A stretch of DNA of 64,000 nt. It comes from Effrenium voratum (taxonomy: Eukaryota; Sar; Dinophyceae; Suessiales; Symbiodiniaceae). The DNA lies in assembly GCA_963377175.1 (NCBI GenBank), contig CAUJNA010003496.1, forward strand, positions 1 through 64,000. The letters run 5' to 3'. Shown in pieces: positions 33,001-45,700 of the stretch. A model generated the notes under the pieces. That model saw nothing but the letters and a program-made list of their open reading frames with translations. It searched no databases and was not told where the DNA came from. The first letter of the stretch is position 1, and every line of letters starts with the position of its first letter. The position numbers and the translations under genes were made by a program.

Positions 33001-35002
33001 ATGCCCTACACCTGGCAGGCGCCCAGCGGGCTGCTCTCGAAGACGGGGCGCTGCCACACCTGGGACGCCGCGGCGGATGGCTTCGTGCGGGGCGAGGGCA
33101 GCGCCGCCTTGCTGCTGGCGCCTTGGCTTGCGAACAGGTGTCGTTGTCAAAGCAGGGGCCTCCCCCCTCCCCAAACAAAGAAAAGAAGAAGAGCAGAAAG
33201 TGTGTTTTGTTAGTTTCCTTTCTTGCCAGCCTTGAAACGGGTACCCTCAAAAAAGTACAGAAATAGGGGCCTAGAAAAACCTAAGGCCCAAGAAGAAGGG
33301 GGCTGCAAGATTGACCCCAAACGGTTGTTGAGAGTAGGAGGCTGCAACTTGGGCTGTGCTTGGTAAGGCTACGAGACAACAAATCTAAACATGGAGCATG
33401 TGGGCGTGTGCCAAATTTGAGGACCTTGCTAACAATGTCCTTTGCTGTTTCCCTTTACGACAATGACAATGCTGTCAATCAAAACTTGACACAGGACAAC
33501 TGAGCAGTGCGGGTTTGATGCTAAGCCAGCGCAGGATGCTCAAGAACCTGCACTATAAGTTATCTCTTTTCCCCTGCACTGATTTAATGACCGTCCACTT
33601 TCTGCCATTCATGGCCTGAGTGTATCCAAGGGAGGGCTACCCCTGTTGACAACCTTTCCCGTAAGTTGTTGGTGAACTCAGACTTGCAACGGCTGACAAA
33701 CTTTTGGAAGCGATTACTGGGATGGGCCATGACTGCCGGCTCGCTTCTGCCCTTGGCACAACCCCCAAGTTGTCACTCTCATGGGCCCTGGACCGAGCCA
33801 GCTCCGAGTTGATGGATTTGCAGGCAAAAATATCCGAACGGCTGCCTCCGACCCCAAGCTTTGAACTCCCGTGAGCCAGTTCAGCAAAGGCGGCATTTCT
33901 TCCGTTCAGGAGGGGCAGGCGCTCTGGCGCAGGCGAAGCGTTTCAACACGATCTGTTTTCCAAGCCAAGCCATGCCCAGCCAAGCACTTCGCATCTCTGT
34001 ATCCTCAGGCCCTGGACTCCGTCGACAAGTCATCCTATGGCTGCTCTGGCAATGTACATTTTCAAGACTGGGTTCCTCAAAATGAACATTCTGAGAGGTT
34101 CTCAAAATTGCTTTTGGGTGCGGTTTCCATTTTCTCGCCCGTGCGCACCTCCGCACGCAAGACTCACTTGGTTCATGTCCGTCTTTCAGCCAGTTGAGAC
34201 AGGTCAGCTCCGCTACAGCTTGGTCAAGCACAACGGCCGGACTTCCCATCTGACGCTCCTGGTTTGAACAGATGTTCAAAGGCACAAGTCTTCCCGTGTC
34301 ACAAGTCTTCCCGGGTCACACTGAGGAGACCCTGTTCTTTGGTGTGGACGCCATTCTACGGCTTTTTTGGCGCCACTGTCAAAGTTGCATGCTGACCTCT
34401 AGCGAGTGCTCTTCCGCCTCCCGGCCCAGGTTTCCTGATCGCAAGGCTGAAGCCGAGCTCATGCATGAATGCATGCAAGCTGCTGGCATTGCCGTTGGAG
34501 AAGTTGATTACGCACCTTTGCTGCATGGGAGCCGGGCCCTAGGTCGTTTGGTTGCAAGTGGCTTTCTATGCAAGTCTTTTGTTGAGATATCGGTGGACAG
34601 CAAGCAACCCCCAAACTGCTATGGGTGCGTACACTCGACCACTTTGTCTCGTCCTTTGTTTTCTTGGAAGCAACCGTTTCAAACGGCTTTTGGTACCTAG
34701 GCTAAGAAACAAAACCGAAAGCCGGAGGTGGAGGCGCACGGCACGGGCACCGTCATCGGAGACGCCACGGAGGCGCAGGCGCTGCAGGACGTCTTCGCTC
34801 GGCGGGCGCTGGCCGGGGCCAGCCCGCTGCGCGTGGGCTCCGTGAAGGCGCAAGCGGGCGGCTTCGCGGGTCTAGGGGCCGTCTATTTGGGTGTTGTTTT
34901 CGATTTTCCCCTCTTCTCATTTTTCCCCTCGTATATTTTTGGTGCGTGCGTGCATGCGTGCGTGCGTGCGTGCCTGCATGCGTGCGTGCGTGCGTGCGTG
35001 CC

Positions 35003-35082
<80 letters not shown>

Positions 35083-35623
35083 CGCAGGCTTGCTTTTTTC
35101 GTAGCGGGGTGCTCAGGAATGGGCCCAACAACAACAGTCGCACAGTTTTGAGGTTTCCACGGGACGGCTTAGTGCGGTCCCGGTGGTACCTGGGGGGATT
35201 TGAACTTACGCTGTCCGAGCAACTAACCGTTACTCAATACCACCGCCTGGCCCAACAACAACAAACGGGCGATGTTTGAAACTCACGTGTGCTTTTTGTT
35301 GCTTTTCAATTTCCCTTTAAATACCAACCAAAAGGGAGTCCACCATTTTGAGGATCACCTTTATCCCGCTGGTTGATTAATCCCTTATGCAGCTTGTTGA
35401 TTCATCCGGGGTCGACATTGCGTGAGCCCCAAGTTTCCTTTTTGATTCTAATTGAACGCAACCAAAGAAAAGTGCCCCTTCAAAACGCACACACTGGAAA
35501 TGGGTGGAATAGAAGGGACAGGGGGGAGAAGGGGAAAGGGGGAAGGGCGACCGGGAAGGGGGGAAGGGGAAGGGGGAAGGGGGAAGGGGGGATTGCTATT
35601 TGCTGTTCCTTGGTAGAAGTATG

Positions 35624-35657
<34 letters not shown>

Positions 35658-36738
35658 GCAATCCCCCTGATGGATCTACATTTTTGTTGTTTGAAGGCTA
35701 GTTTGGAGATGGAACGCAGTTCTTTTGATTGGAATGCCTCATCCGACTTGACCAGCATCAGCTTACTCGAAGCAAGGAAGTCTTCTTCCAAGTCGAATTT
35801 GAAATAGCAAATCCAACTATGTGTTTTTGTTTGAAAAGGAAGTCGTATTTAAATTATCTTTAGAAATAAAAATTCTACTAGAAGTATTATCTTGTTAGAT
35901 TCCAGTTAGTTCTAAATATAAAGTGGAGAAACATTATCCCGGGAAATGGCGTTGTCTATTTTTTGAAGTTTCAACCATGTTATTCAACATGGAGATCCTA
36001 TTCAAATCATCTTTAAGTCTAGAAATTATATTCGGTGTTGTTCACTTTGAACTATGTTTATATAAATTATGAGTATAAAATTGAGCAAATCATGTGAAAA
36101 GACATTCTTTTGGGCATCTAGTTTGAACCAATAATTCCAATCATTAGAAACAGTCTTGAACAAACTGTGTAAATTATGTTTAAAACTAGAAATACTATTG
36201 GAGGTATGTCCTTATTGAATTATGTTGAACATATGCCAAACAATCAACCCTGCTCCTTATACAATTCCAATTCAATTCCAATTAGAGAATTTGAACAAAC
36301 ACAATCCTAGAAACAGATCCTCCTTTAAAATCATCTTTCAAGTCTATGTTGAGACAAGCATTCTATGTGAATGTTTAATTACTCATCGAATACCTTGAAT
36401 TCAAGCAAAGAAACAGTAAACAAGCAAAACAACAGTGAGTTTATTTCGACAAGAAGACATGTTTCCAATGAAATTCATTGAGCAAGCTATTCCAAGACAA
36501 GTTCGATCCCTATAAACGTGAGTCAACAAACCCCAAACCCTACGCCCTAAACCTATCCATTCTAAGCTGAGGTTTAGTACAAAACAGCAGCTTTGTTTGG
36601 AGCCAACGGCCCAAACCTGAAGACACAAAGAAGTAAAACTACGGAACCAATAGCCCAAAAGTAAAAGCGTAAAGTTCTGGCGCCAATGACCCAACAGCAA
36701 AAACAAAAGCACCAATCTGGAGCTAATAAACCAAATTA

Positions 36739-36772
<34 letters not shown>

Positions 36773-39700
36773 GTGAAATCAGAACAGTAAAAAAGTAAAG
36801 AAGCAAAGCAAGTCAGCCCATGGTCCTGAAGTAAAACGCTTTGACCATGGACTGACATGTTTTACTTTGTTACTTTTTTTTTTGCTCCAGAACTTTATGC
36901 TTTCACTGTTGGGCCAATGGCTCCAACATAGCTGTTGTTTAATGAACAAACCTCAGCTTAGAAATAGGACAGAGGTAGATCCGAACCGACTGGATTCAAG
37001 ATTCACTGGAACAGTTTGCCTAAAGCTTTCAGACTGTCTTCACCCTGCAGCTTCAACTCCGACCCTGCAGTTTCTGACAAGAGGAAAGCAACATTTCTTT
37101 GGAGGCTAAGCATAACCTGTCCGTTTACGATTTCCAGGCCAACGTGGGCCACCTGGAGGCGTCCGCCGGCATGGCCGGGATCTTCAGCGTGCTTGGGCGC
37201 ATTAGGGAAAGTGCTTTCGTTCCACAAGCGAGTGACACACAGACATGGCATTTGTGGCCTTCAGCAAGACACCTGCTTCAAAATTATCTCCAAATTGTGC
37301 GATTCAGCCAGCTTGTGTAACAACATGCTTAACCCCCCAAAATAGTACAGTTTCACCAACCTCATTTGCGTTTGTTGGCGCAGCACCTGCTGGATCAGCC
37401 ACACAGACTTGGCGGATTTAATAAGTTCCCCCTCAGCATCCAATCTGTTCCCTCAACGGTCGTTTGGTGCTTGGCGCCTCGTGTCAGAACAAGTCGGTAC
37501 TTGATCGTTAATTGCCCCAAACAGGGCACCCTCAAACACGAACACCCATATCTTGCTGGGTGTCAATTGATTGGGCGTGGTGACTCACTTGTTGTTTGTT
37601 GGCAACGCTCAGCATCACGTTCGAGGCTGAGGGACATCCAATATGCGAGATTTCCTTTGGACTTATCGAAGCTTGCAAGAGTTGCCACAAGCTACTAGAG
37701 GTTTGCATGTTGATGGCACTTGGCCCAACCAGGATCCATGTAGAAGGCATAAGACACTAGCATCCTTCCCTTCTGGGCCCCCCGTTACCCAGCCGGCCCT
37801 GTTGGTCCCAACTATGACAGCGCCTTTGCCTTCAGGACGCTCAAGAGACAATGGCTCCAGTTCCTGGGCTCGCGCGTGCGAGCGCTCGCTGCCATGTCCT
37901 GTATCGGCCATCGGCCTAGGTGCTGTGCGTGCTTCGCCGGGGACGGGTCTTTGCCAACGCCGAGCTGAAGGAGTTTAACCCGTACATCTGCGACGGTAGT
38001 GGCCGCTAGCGCGGCAATAGGGTTGGGGGCCTTTTGCTTGAGGGCACAAAGGCCCGTAGCCTTTTCTTCTTTTCAACCATGGTCTAGCCATGTCGACCAG
38101 TCACAGCACCGGGTTTCCAGGTGGCAGCAGTCCGGCCTTGGACTTCCCTATCGAATCTGTGGCGCTGAACGAGAAGCTAGTGGCCGGATGCAGCTTGGAC
38201 CTGGACTTGTTAATCCTCCCTGAAACGAGAAGCCCCTCTTTGATGGATGGGTTTTTAGAGCGCAAATCCAGGTCAAGCTGGGGCAATCCTGAATTTGTGA
38301 CTGTTGGAACATCAGCTTGTGAGATGTTGTTTTCGTTTGGGACGCGCTGTTGCTGGGACTCAGCTGGTATGACGTCCACTAAACCACCTTGGCCAATCAT
38401 TGGGGCCCAGAACGGTTCGCAGTTCGGGGGTGTTTGGTCGTTGCGTCGTTGCCAGGTAACTCCTTCGGCTTCGCCGGCACCATCGGCACAGCGCTGCTCG
38501 CGGCGCCTTCGGAGCCCCCCATCGACGCAGAGCCAGCCGCGGCGACTTCGCGGCGGGTGGCCTTCGTGGTGTCGCTGACGCCGCTGCCGCCCCAGCCGGA
38601 GCTGCAGGCAAGTTGCAGAGGTTTCCTGTTTGGCAATTTTTGCCACTGGAAACTGGAAACCTGCCACACTCGTTGGGTCACCCGTTAGCGCAGACCAACC
38701 TGCAGCTCTCTGAACGTGCTCTGCCGATCGCCAAAGGCCGAATCGGTGCAACTGCCCTGCTCCACTACCCTGTGATGGTTCTAAGGGGGGAACACCCTCA
38801 AACATGGTGGAGTGCTTCCAATCGTTTGGGTAGTTGGGACCTCTTGTCCACCGAAGCTTTCGTTCATAGAATTGAAGTTGCCTTTTTGGTTTGTTGTTTG
38901 TAAGGGAAACCCATTTGCTGGGTGTCCACGGTTGTGGGAAATAGGCTGCGGCGTTGTTCTCCCTCAGGAAAAAGACACGTGATGCATGCCCGACACGAAG
39001 AGACTGCAACAAAGCAGGCTAGTTCCTCTCGTGCACATGTCCCAGTCCCTCACGAACTGGAAAAGCATGACAGCACAGCAATAACAATTGGAACGCCGGA
39101 AATGCAACACACACGCACACACACACACACACACTCACATCAACTTTCTGTGACACCAAGGGAATTCCCTTTGGAGTGAGAAAATGGTCATGGGAAAACT
39201 ATTGGTGTCACGGAAAGCATGATGCACAGTCATACCCATACCCTTTTGCGACAACAGATTGTTTCCTTGTGGCTTCCCTTCAAACGTGCCCCAAATGGGT
39301 AGACACCCGCAAAAAGAGACGGCCCCCTGACCGTTAAAGCTCCATATTCTTTGAGACGGCGCACGGCGCTCGTGCCGCGTGGACGAGGAGCTGGCGGCTC
39401 CCATGGATTGCCGCAGCTTCCAGGAGGCCATGGCGCACGTGGCACAGAAGGTGCCGCTGCTCGAGGAGGTGAAGGCGAGGGTCCGGACCGCCGGACAGCC
39501 GGACAGCCGGACGGGCTGGCTAGGACGGAGATTTCAGGAAAGAGTCCCATGGTTCGAGCCAAATGATTTCCAGTGCATTGGACGAAATAGTGAACATGTG
39601 GGTGAAATGGGTTTCAAATAGGATCCAGTGGTTTGAAACGACAGGGGGGGAAATGCCCCTTTGTCCACATAGAACCTGACTGGCGGTTTTCATCAATCTG

Positions 39701-42700
39701 GCTTGTTCGATGTTAGCCATTTCCCTGAAGGTGCATGAGGAATATGTATGGGCCGTATGGGTTCACCAACAGGAGCGCACGTTGTTCTGCATGTAGACTT
39801 TGGTGGACAATGAGCACGAAGCCCATTCCCAAAGGTGGCAATCGCCACCATTGTCCCTGCGAGGCAAGGATCAAGACAAATCAGGCACAGCTGTTCATGT
39901 GATTGTTCAGATCTTGGCAAGCGTGGCAGTGCTTCACTGGGCAATGTGCACTCTCGCGCCCTCAGGCTTTGACTGCAAGCGTGTAATGCACACAACTGTG
40001 GGCACACCTTCAAGTGTTCCCTGATTGCGCGCACGGCAACGCATGCCATCTGGCACTGTGGGTGTACAAAACTAGTCGCAAAGCGAAATGTTGGCATCAA
40101 ACATGATGGCTGGGTCAATATTATTGCTGGTTTGCTTCAAGAAGGCAACAACTCAGAAGTATGCGCTTGAATCTACAGTAATTGGCATGCCTACAACTGA
40201 CATACATTTTTTTTCTCGCTCAAAAGCACCGGAATTCGGGTTTTTGCTTTTGTTGCCCACGCGCAGAATTGCTACAGATAGCCTAGGCAACTTGTCCTGT
40301 GAACCTTGTTCGCGGAGCTCACGTGAAAGCAGCCACAAGGGAAGGCTAGAAAGAGACCGACCGTCCCAACCTTCAAACAGGTCCGAATATTCGCACTTTT
40401 GTTGTTTTATATTACACGTGGTCTTGGGTGGACCCCTTCGATACCAGATTTGATGGTGACTCAATTTTTACACAATTAGCATTGAGCACTGCGGATTTTC
40501 ACCATGCCGTGCGCAATTGGAGGTGTTGTGCCTTGTTCACTTGTTCTTCTTTCAACGAATCTTTGCCTCGGAGCCTTGAAAGGATCTCCGATTGAGGGCA
40601 GACTGGACTCCTGGCAACTTTTTCCCCAAACAGCTTGGCTGTGCAGGTTCTGTGTTGATGCTAAGAGTTGCTCCCAGCTGCGAGATGGTTTGCCCCTGCT
40701 ACTATACGGTTCCCTTGCTGTTTGCCCACTTGTCTGCCCACTTGTCTGCCCACTTGTCTGCCCACTTGTCTGCCCACTTGTCTGCCCACTTGTCTGCCTG
40801 CTTGTCTCCCCACTTGTCTCCCCTTGTCTCCCTTCTTGTGCTTGGCGATTCTTGGTGACTCGGATCTTCTCACGGCTTGTCTCCCCACTTGTTGCACTTG
40901 GCTGCCCAGACATGGTCTCCGGTTGTTGACAATGTGGGCCACTTGAACGAGATGATGTGCGTGACTGGTTTATTTTTTTGGGGAGAAGCTTGATCAAACT
41001 GATGTCAGATTTATGACCATCCCATGGGCGGATGTTCTGCCTCACTCAGGCGGTGCTGCCAGCAATCCTCCAGGGCCAGGCGTGCTCTCGGAGAGCCAGC
41101 CGTGGTTCCGACTGGTCAAGTGGAGGAATTGTTATGGAGGCTAAACCGTAAAGCATGCAACCAAAGACTCGGGACGTGCGCCCTTCACACACTATCTTTC
41201 GACAGGGGATGAGAACACATGCACACACGCATATCTTTTAAATAGATAAGTGCTAAATAAGGAACAGTATTGCTGGATGACCTGCAGCACTAAAATGAGA
41301 ACTCACTGATTTGTGATGTCAACAGCAGCAGAAGAAAAGAAGAAGCCCGCCTGAGAAATGTTATGCAGTCAAGCAGGGCCATAGTGCTGAACACTTTCCT
41401 TCATTTTGCTGGGACTTAAGACGACACATGGGAAGCTTTAGAATGACACTTGATCAACTGTTAAGATTGAACAACCAGGTGTCTCGTGATTTGAGTCCAC
41501 CGCCGCACCACCTACCAAAGCCCATGCACCACCAACCGCCTACACGAACCCGACTGAGAACAAAGCGCAACTTGCTAAGCAATAGCTGCCGAGCACCAAC
41601 CATTGGCCAACACCACACACACACACACAATGCACACAGACACACACACACACAATGCACGCAGACGCACACACACACACACAATGCACACAGACACACG
41701 CACACACACACACACACAACACGCACAATGTACACAGAGCACACACCCACACATAACACCACAAAGCCCCTTGAGTATTTACAGGGAAACACAATGCAGT
41801 TTTAGTTTTGGGGACACCGTTTCAGAAACACCCACATATGGATATTCCCCCCTGCCAAAGTTGCGGGTTGGGTAGGTGCTCGAAATACGTGCCTTGTTAT
41901 TTTGTGTGCTTCAGGATAGGTTCACAACCCGAGCTTAACAGGACTATTTGGTTAAGGCACGTCCGCGGGAACACGAAGGTTTCTTCCCTTGAGCTACAAA
42001 CAACAAACAACAAGCGGCGCCGCAACAGCCCTGGAACCGAACTTGTCCCCAAAAAGCGCCTCAAAGGATTGGCCGACCGATGTACGTGACTCGAATTCCA
42101 TGCCATTCCACGAAAGTGACCTACAGAAGCCCGCTGGAGTAGACTTTAAGACTTGGTTATTTCGCACATCCCAACAGCTTTTAACTAAGGGATCAGCGTA
42201 CCAGAGATGGGTAGGAATGGAACAAACAAGCCTTCGGAGCGGACAAGTTCCCAACGAAAAAGCTACTAGAGGCGCCGTGCCCGACCGAGTGGCTCCTGGT
42301 GGCGCACCTGGTCTTTCAGTTCTGCACCGCCGCGGTGTGGAAGGCCCACGGGGTCCACCCAGCGTCTCAGCTAAACTACCGTTGGGGCGCGAATTTGGGT
42401 TACTCCGAGTCCAATTGCAGTCAAAGAGGTGGAGATAGCGCAAAGTGATCTTTCTGCTTTTTGGATGCGACTTTCTTTACAGGGTTAGTGGATTTCAATT
42501 CCCTTCACTTCATGTGAACCCTTCGTATCCAACGAAGCACACAACCATCACCCGTGGTTCAAAAAGAAACCAACGGGTCCCCATCCCACCCCACCCCACC
42601 CGCACCCCCAGCCCCCGCCCCACCCCGCCCCACCCCGCCCCACCCCACCCCCACCCCCACCCCCACCCCACCCCCACCCCACCACGCCCAACCTACCCGC

Positions 42701-45700
42701 CCGGTTTTTGCTGAGGACGAGGTGGCCTTCATTGGGCACTGTTTGCCCTCGCAGCTCAGGGAGCTGAGTGACTTCTGTGCCGCAGAGCTCGGCGCCAGCG
42801 TGAGGACGGGGCGCAGTTAGCGGTTAGAAGGCCGAAGCTTGTAAGAAAGAATTGTTCTATATGGCACCAGGTTGGATCAAGTTGGATCAGTACCAGCAAG
42901 GTCCGGCGGTAAAGTCCGGTAGTTCCGGGGCGGACGCCTCGAGAATTTAAGAACCAAAGTTCGGAGTAGGCTCCTTTCCACCTTCCCTTCCCCTCTCTCT
43001 CTCTCTCTCTCTTTTTTCTTTCTTTTTCTTTCATTTCATCTTGCTCTTACTATTTTCCTTTTTCCTTTTTCCTCTTCCTCTTCCTCTTCCTTGTTTTGCT
43101 CCTCCTCCTCCTCCTCTTCCTCTTCCTCCTCTTCCTCTTCCTCCTCTTCCTCTTCCTCCTCTTTCTCTTCCTCCTGTTCCTTTTCCTGCTCTTCTTTTTT
43201 CTCCTCCTCTTCCTCTTTCTCCTCTTCCTCTTCCTCTTTCCCTTTTGCTTTCGCTCTCGCTTTCGCTTTTCGCTTTCTCTCTCTGTTTCTTTCTCTTTTT
43301 TGTTCCGTTCTATTTCACTTTATGCTCTTTCTCATCCTTCCTTCACTCCTCTTCCTCTTCCCCTTTGTCTTTCTTGCTGCTTTTGCTTTCGCTTTCGCTT
43401 TCGCTTTCGCTTTCGCTTTCGCTTTCGCTTTCGCTTTCGCTTTCGCTTTCGCTTTCGCTTTCGCTTTCGCTTTCGCTTTCTCTCTCTGTCTCTGTCTCTG
43501 TCTCTTTGTCTTTCTCTCTTTCTATATATTTGTATTATATCTATGTGTTCTTTTTGCTTGCTCATTTAGCCAGGTTTCTTCCTTGTTGCTTTCATTCTTT
43601 CATTCTTTCTTTCTTTCTTTTTTTTCCCGAAAGCATTGCGAAGGGTTCTTCTGGTAAAATCACCAGCCTTATCACACAGCTAAACTTGCACGAGCCAACT
43701 TGCACCAGCCTTATCGCACAGCCAAACTTACACGAGCCAACTTACACGAGCCAACTTACACGAGCCAACTTGCACGAGCCAACTTGCACAGCCAACTTAC
43801 ACGAGCCAACTTGCACGAGCCAACTTGCTCGAGCCAACTTGCACAGCCAACTTTACACCAGCCAACTTGCACGAGCCAACTTGCACGAGCCAACTTGCCC
43901 GAGCCAACTTGCATGAGTCAACTCGCACGAGCCAACTTACACGAGCCAACTTGCACGAGAACAACTTGCACGAGATATCACACATCCAAACTTGCACGAG
44001 ACATTTGGACACGAAAGTAATTAGTTAGTCTCTTAAGGCGGCGCTGTGGGACCGAACCCACCCTGCGAAAATGACACCTTCTGCGGGGATTGGCGTGGTC
44101 GATGTCCAAAAACTGAGGACATTTTACGATTTCTGATTTGCCCGCGGACCCTCTGCGGGGATTGGCGTGGTCGATGTGCAAAAACTGAGGACTTTTTACG
44201 ATTTCTGATTTGCCCGCGCGACCCTCTGCGGGGATTGGCGTGGTGCAAAAACTGAGGACGTGTCACGATTTCTGATTTTGCCCGCGCGACGATTAGCGTA
44301 GTCGATGTGCAAAAACTGAAGACTTTTTACGATTTCTGAGGTGCGCGCGCGACCCTCTGCGAGGATTGGCGAGGTGGATCGCACGAAATGCTAGTAAAAT
44401 GCTACTTTTTCAAGTCGGAACGCGGGCTTGAGAGTTTGTCTCGTGGTTACGTGCCTGCTCTTGGCAGTGACCGGCCCCGGGCTCGAATCTTGCTTGGTCT
44501 CCGCGGCCTTTAAGTTAGAAAGTCAGCAGCGAGAAAGTGGCTCACAAAGGTTGCCGTGTTGCAGTCAGCGCTGCGCGCAGAGAACTTGCTCGGAGAACTT
44601 GCTCATAGAAATTTGCGCCGAGCTTGCGCAGCATACTTTTGCGTAGCGCTTGCGCATCAGCCGCTCCGTGCCTAGGCGAAGGCACAAAGCACAAAGTGTG
44701 TCAGCGATCGCAGCTTTCAGACCTCACCAAACTGACCAACTGACCAACTGACCAAACCCACCCAAGAAACCGAGCAAGGCGCCCGACTATTGTCAAAGGA
44801 CATTTAGCGTCCGTAACACTGGAACTAATTGAGCAGCTCTACTTGCGAATGCATGCAGTTGTGCGTGGACTTTAAGAATTGAAGCACTACGGGTAAAGAA
44901 GCTGAGAAAAGCTCGACAACGCGAGAACTGGGGAATAGAAGCAGGCAAGAAACATGACCTGTGCATGAATTCGGCTCTTATGAGATTTCTCAGAGACGGG
45001 ACCATTTGCACAGACGCACACGGCTTCGTGGCCTTCAATCAGTGAAGGCTCTGTGCGCTTTGGGTTGGTAGACAAACTCACAGCGCCTAACGCTTCTCGC
45101 GCAACCCTCCGCGGGGGGTCCGACCGTTTGTCCCTTTCATGGGATCGAAAAAGGCTGAAAGAACGACAGGAAGAGCAAGAGGAAAAAAGGAAGGAGAAAG
45201 ATAATTAAAACAGAACGAGAAAGAAACAGGCAGAGAAAAAGAGAGAACGAGAAGGAGAGAAAAGAAAGAGCAAAAAGGAAAGAAAAAGAAAAAGACAAAA
45301 GAGAAATGAAGGAGAGAAAAATGAAAAGGAAAAAAAAGAGAAACGATAATAAGAAAACAAGGAAACAATGCAAACTAACTTAGGAACATCAAAAAGGCGT
45401 TTAAAAAAGGGATACCTTTAAGCTCAGAAACCAAAAAAGACAACACGACCTGTCGAGGCTCCTGCGTATAGCGCAATTCGGCTTGGAGACGACCCCACAC
45501 GTTGCGCTAGCGCGGCTTGCGCGCGTGCATGTGTGTGTGTGTGTGCTAGCGCGGGAATCTGAAAAGTTTGCCCTTCTGTGACTTATAAGCTTTGGTGTTG
45601 CGAGCTCTGTGCACTTGCGCGCGTGCTGCTACCGCGGATATCTACAAAGTTTGCCCCTCTGTGACTGATAAGCTTCGGTGTTGCGAGCTCTATACAAGTG

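Noticed and set aside
38101..39012. 303-codon minus-strand frame
   Set aside because: It lies opposite the last KS exon (38456-38607), whose high G/C third positions keep the reverse frame open; its translation has no motif.
40722..40845. CRISPR-like regular repeats
   Set aside because: The 12-bp units are contiguous with no unique spacers, in a eukaryotic intron.
43041..43916. 291-codon frame rich in Leu, Pro and Ser
   Set aside because: Pure translation of the polypyrimidine tract and the 14-bp minisatellite.
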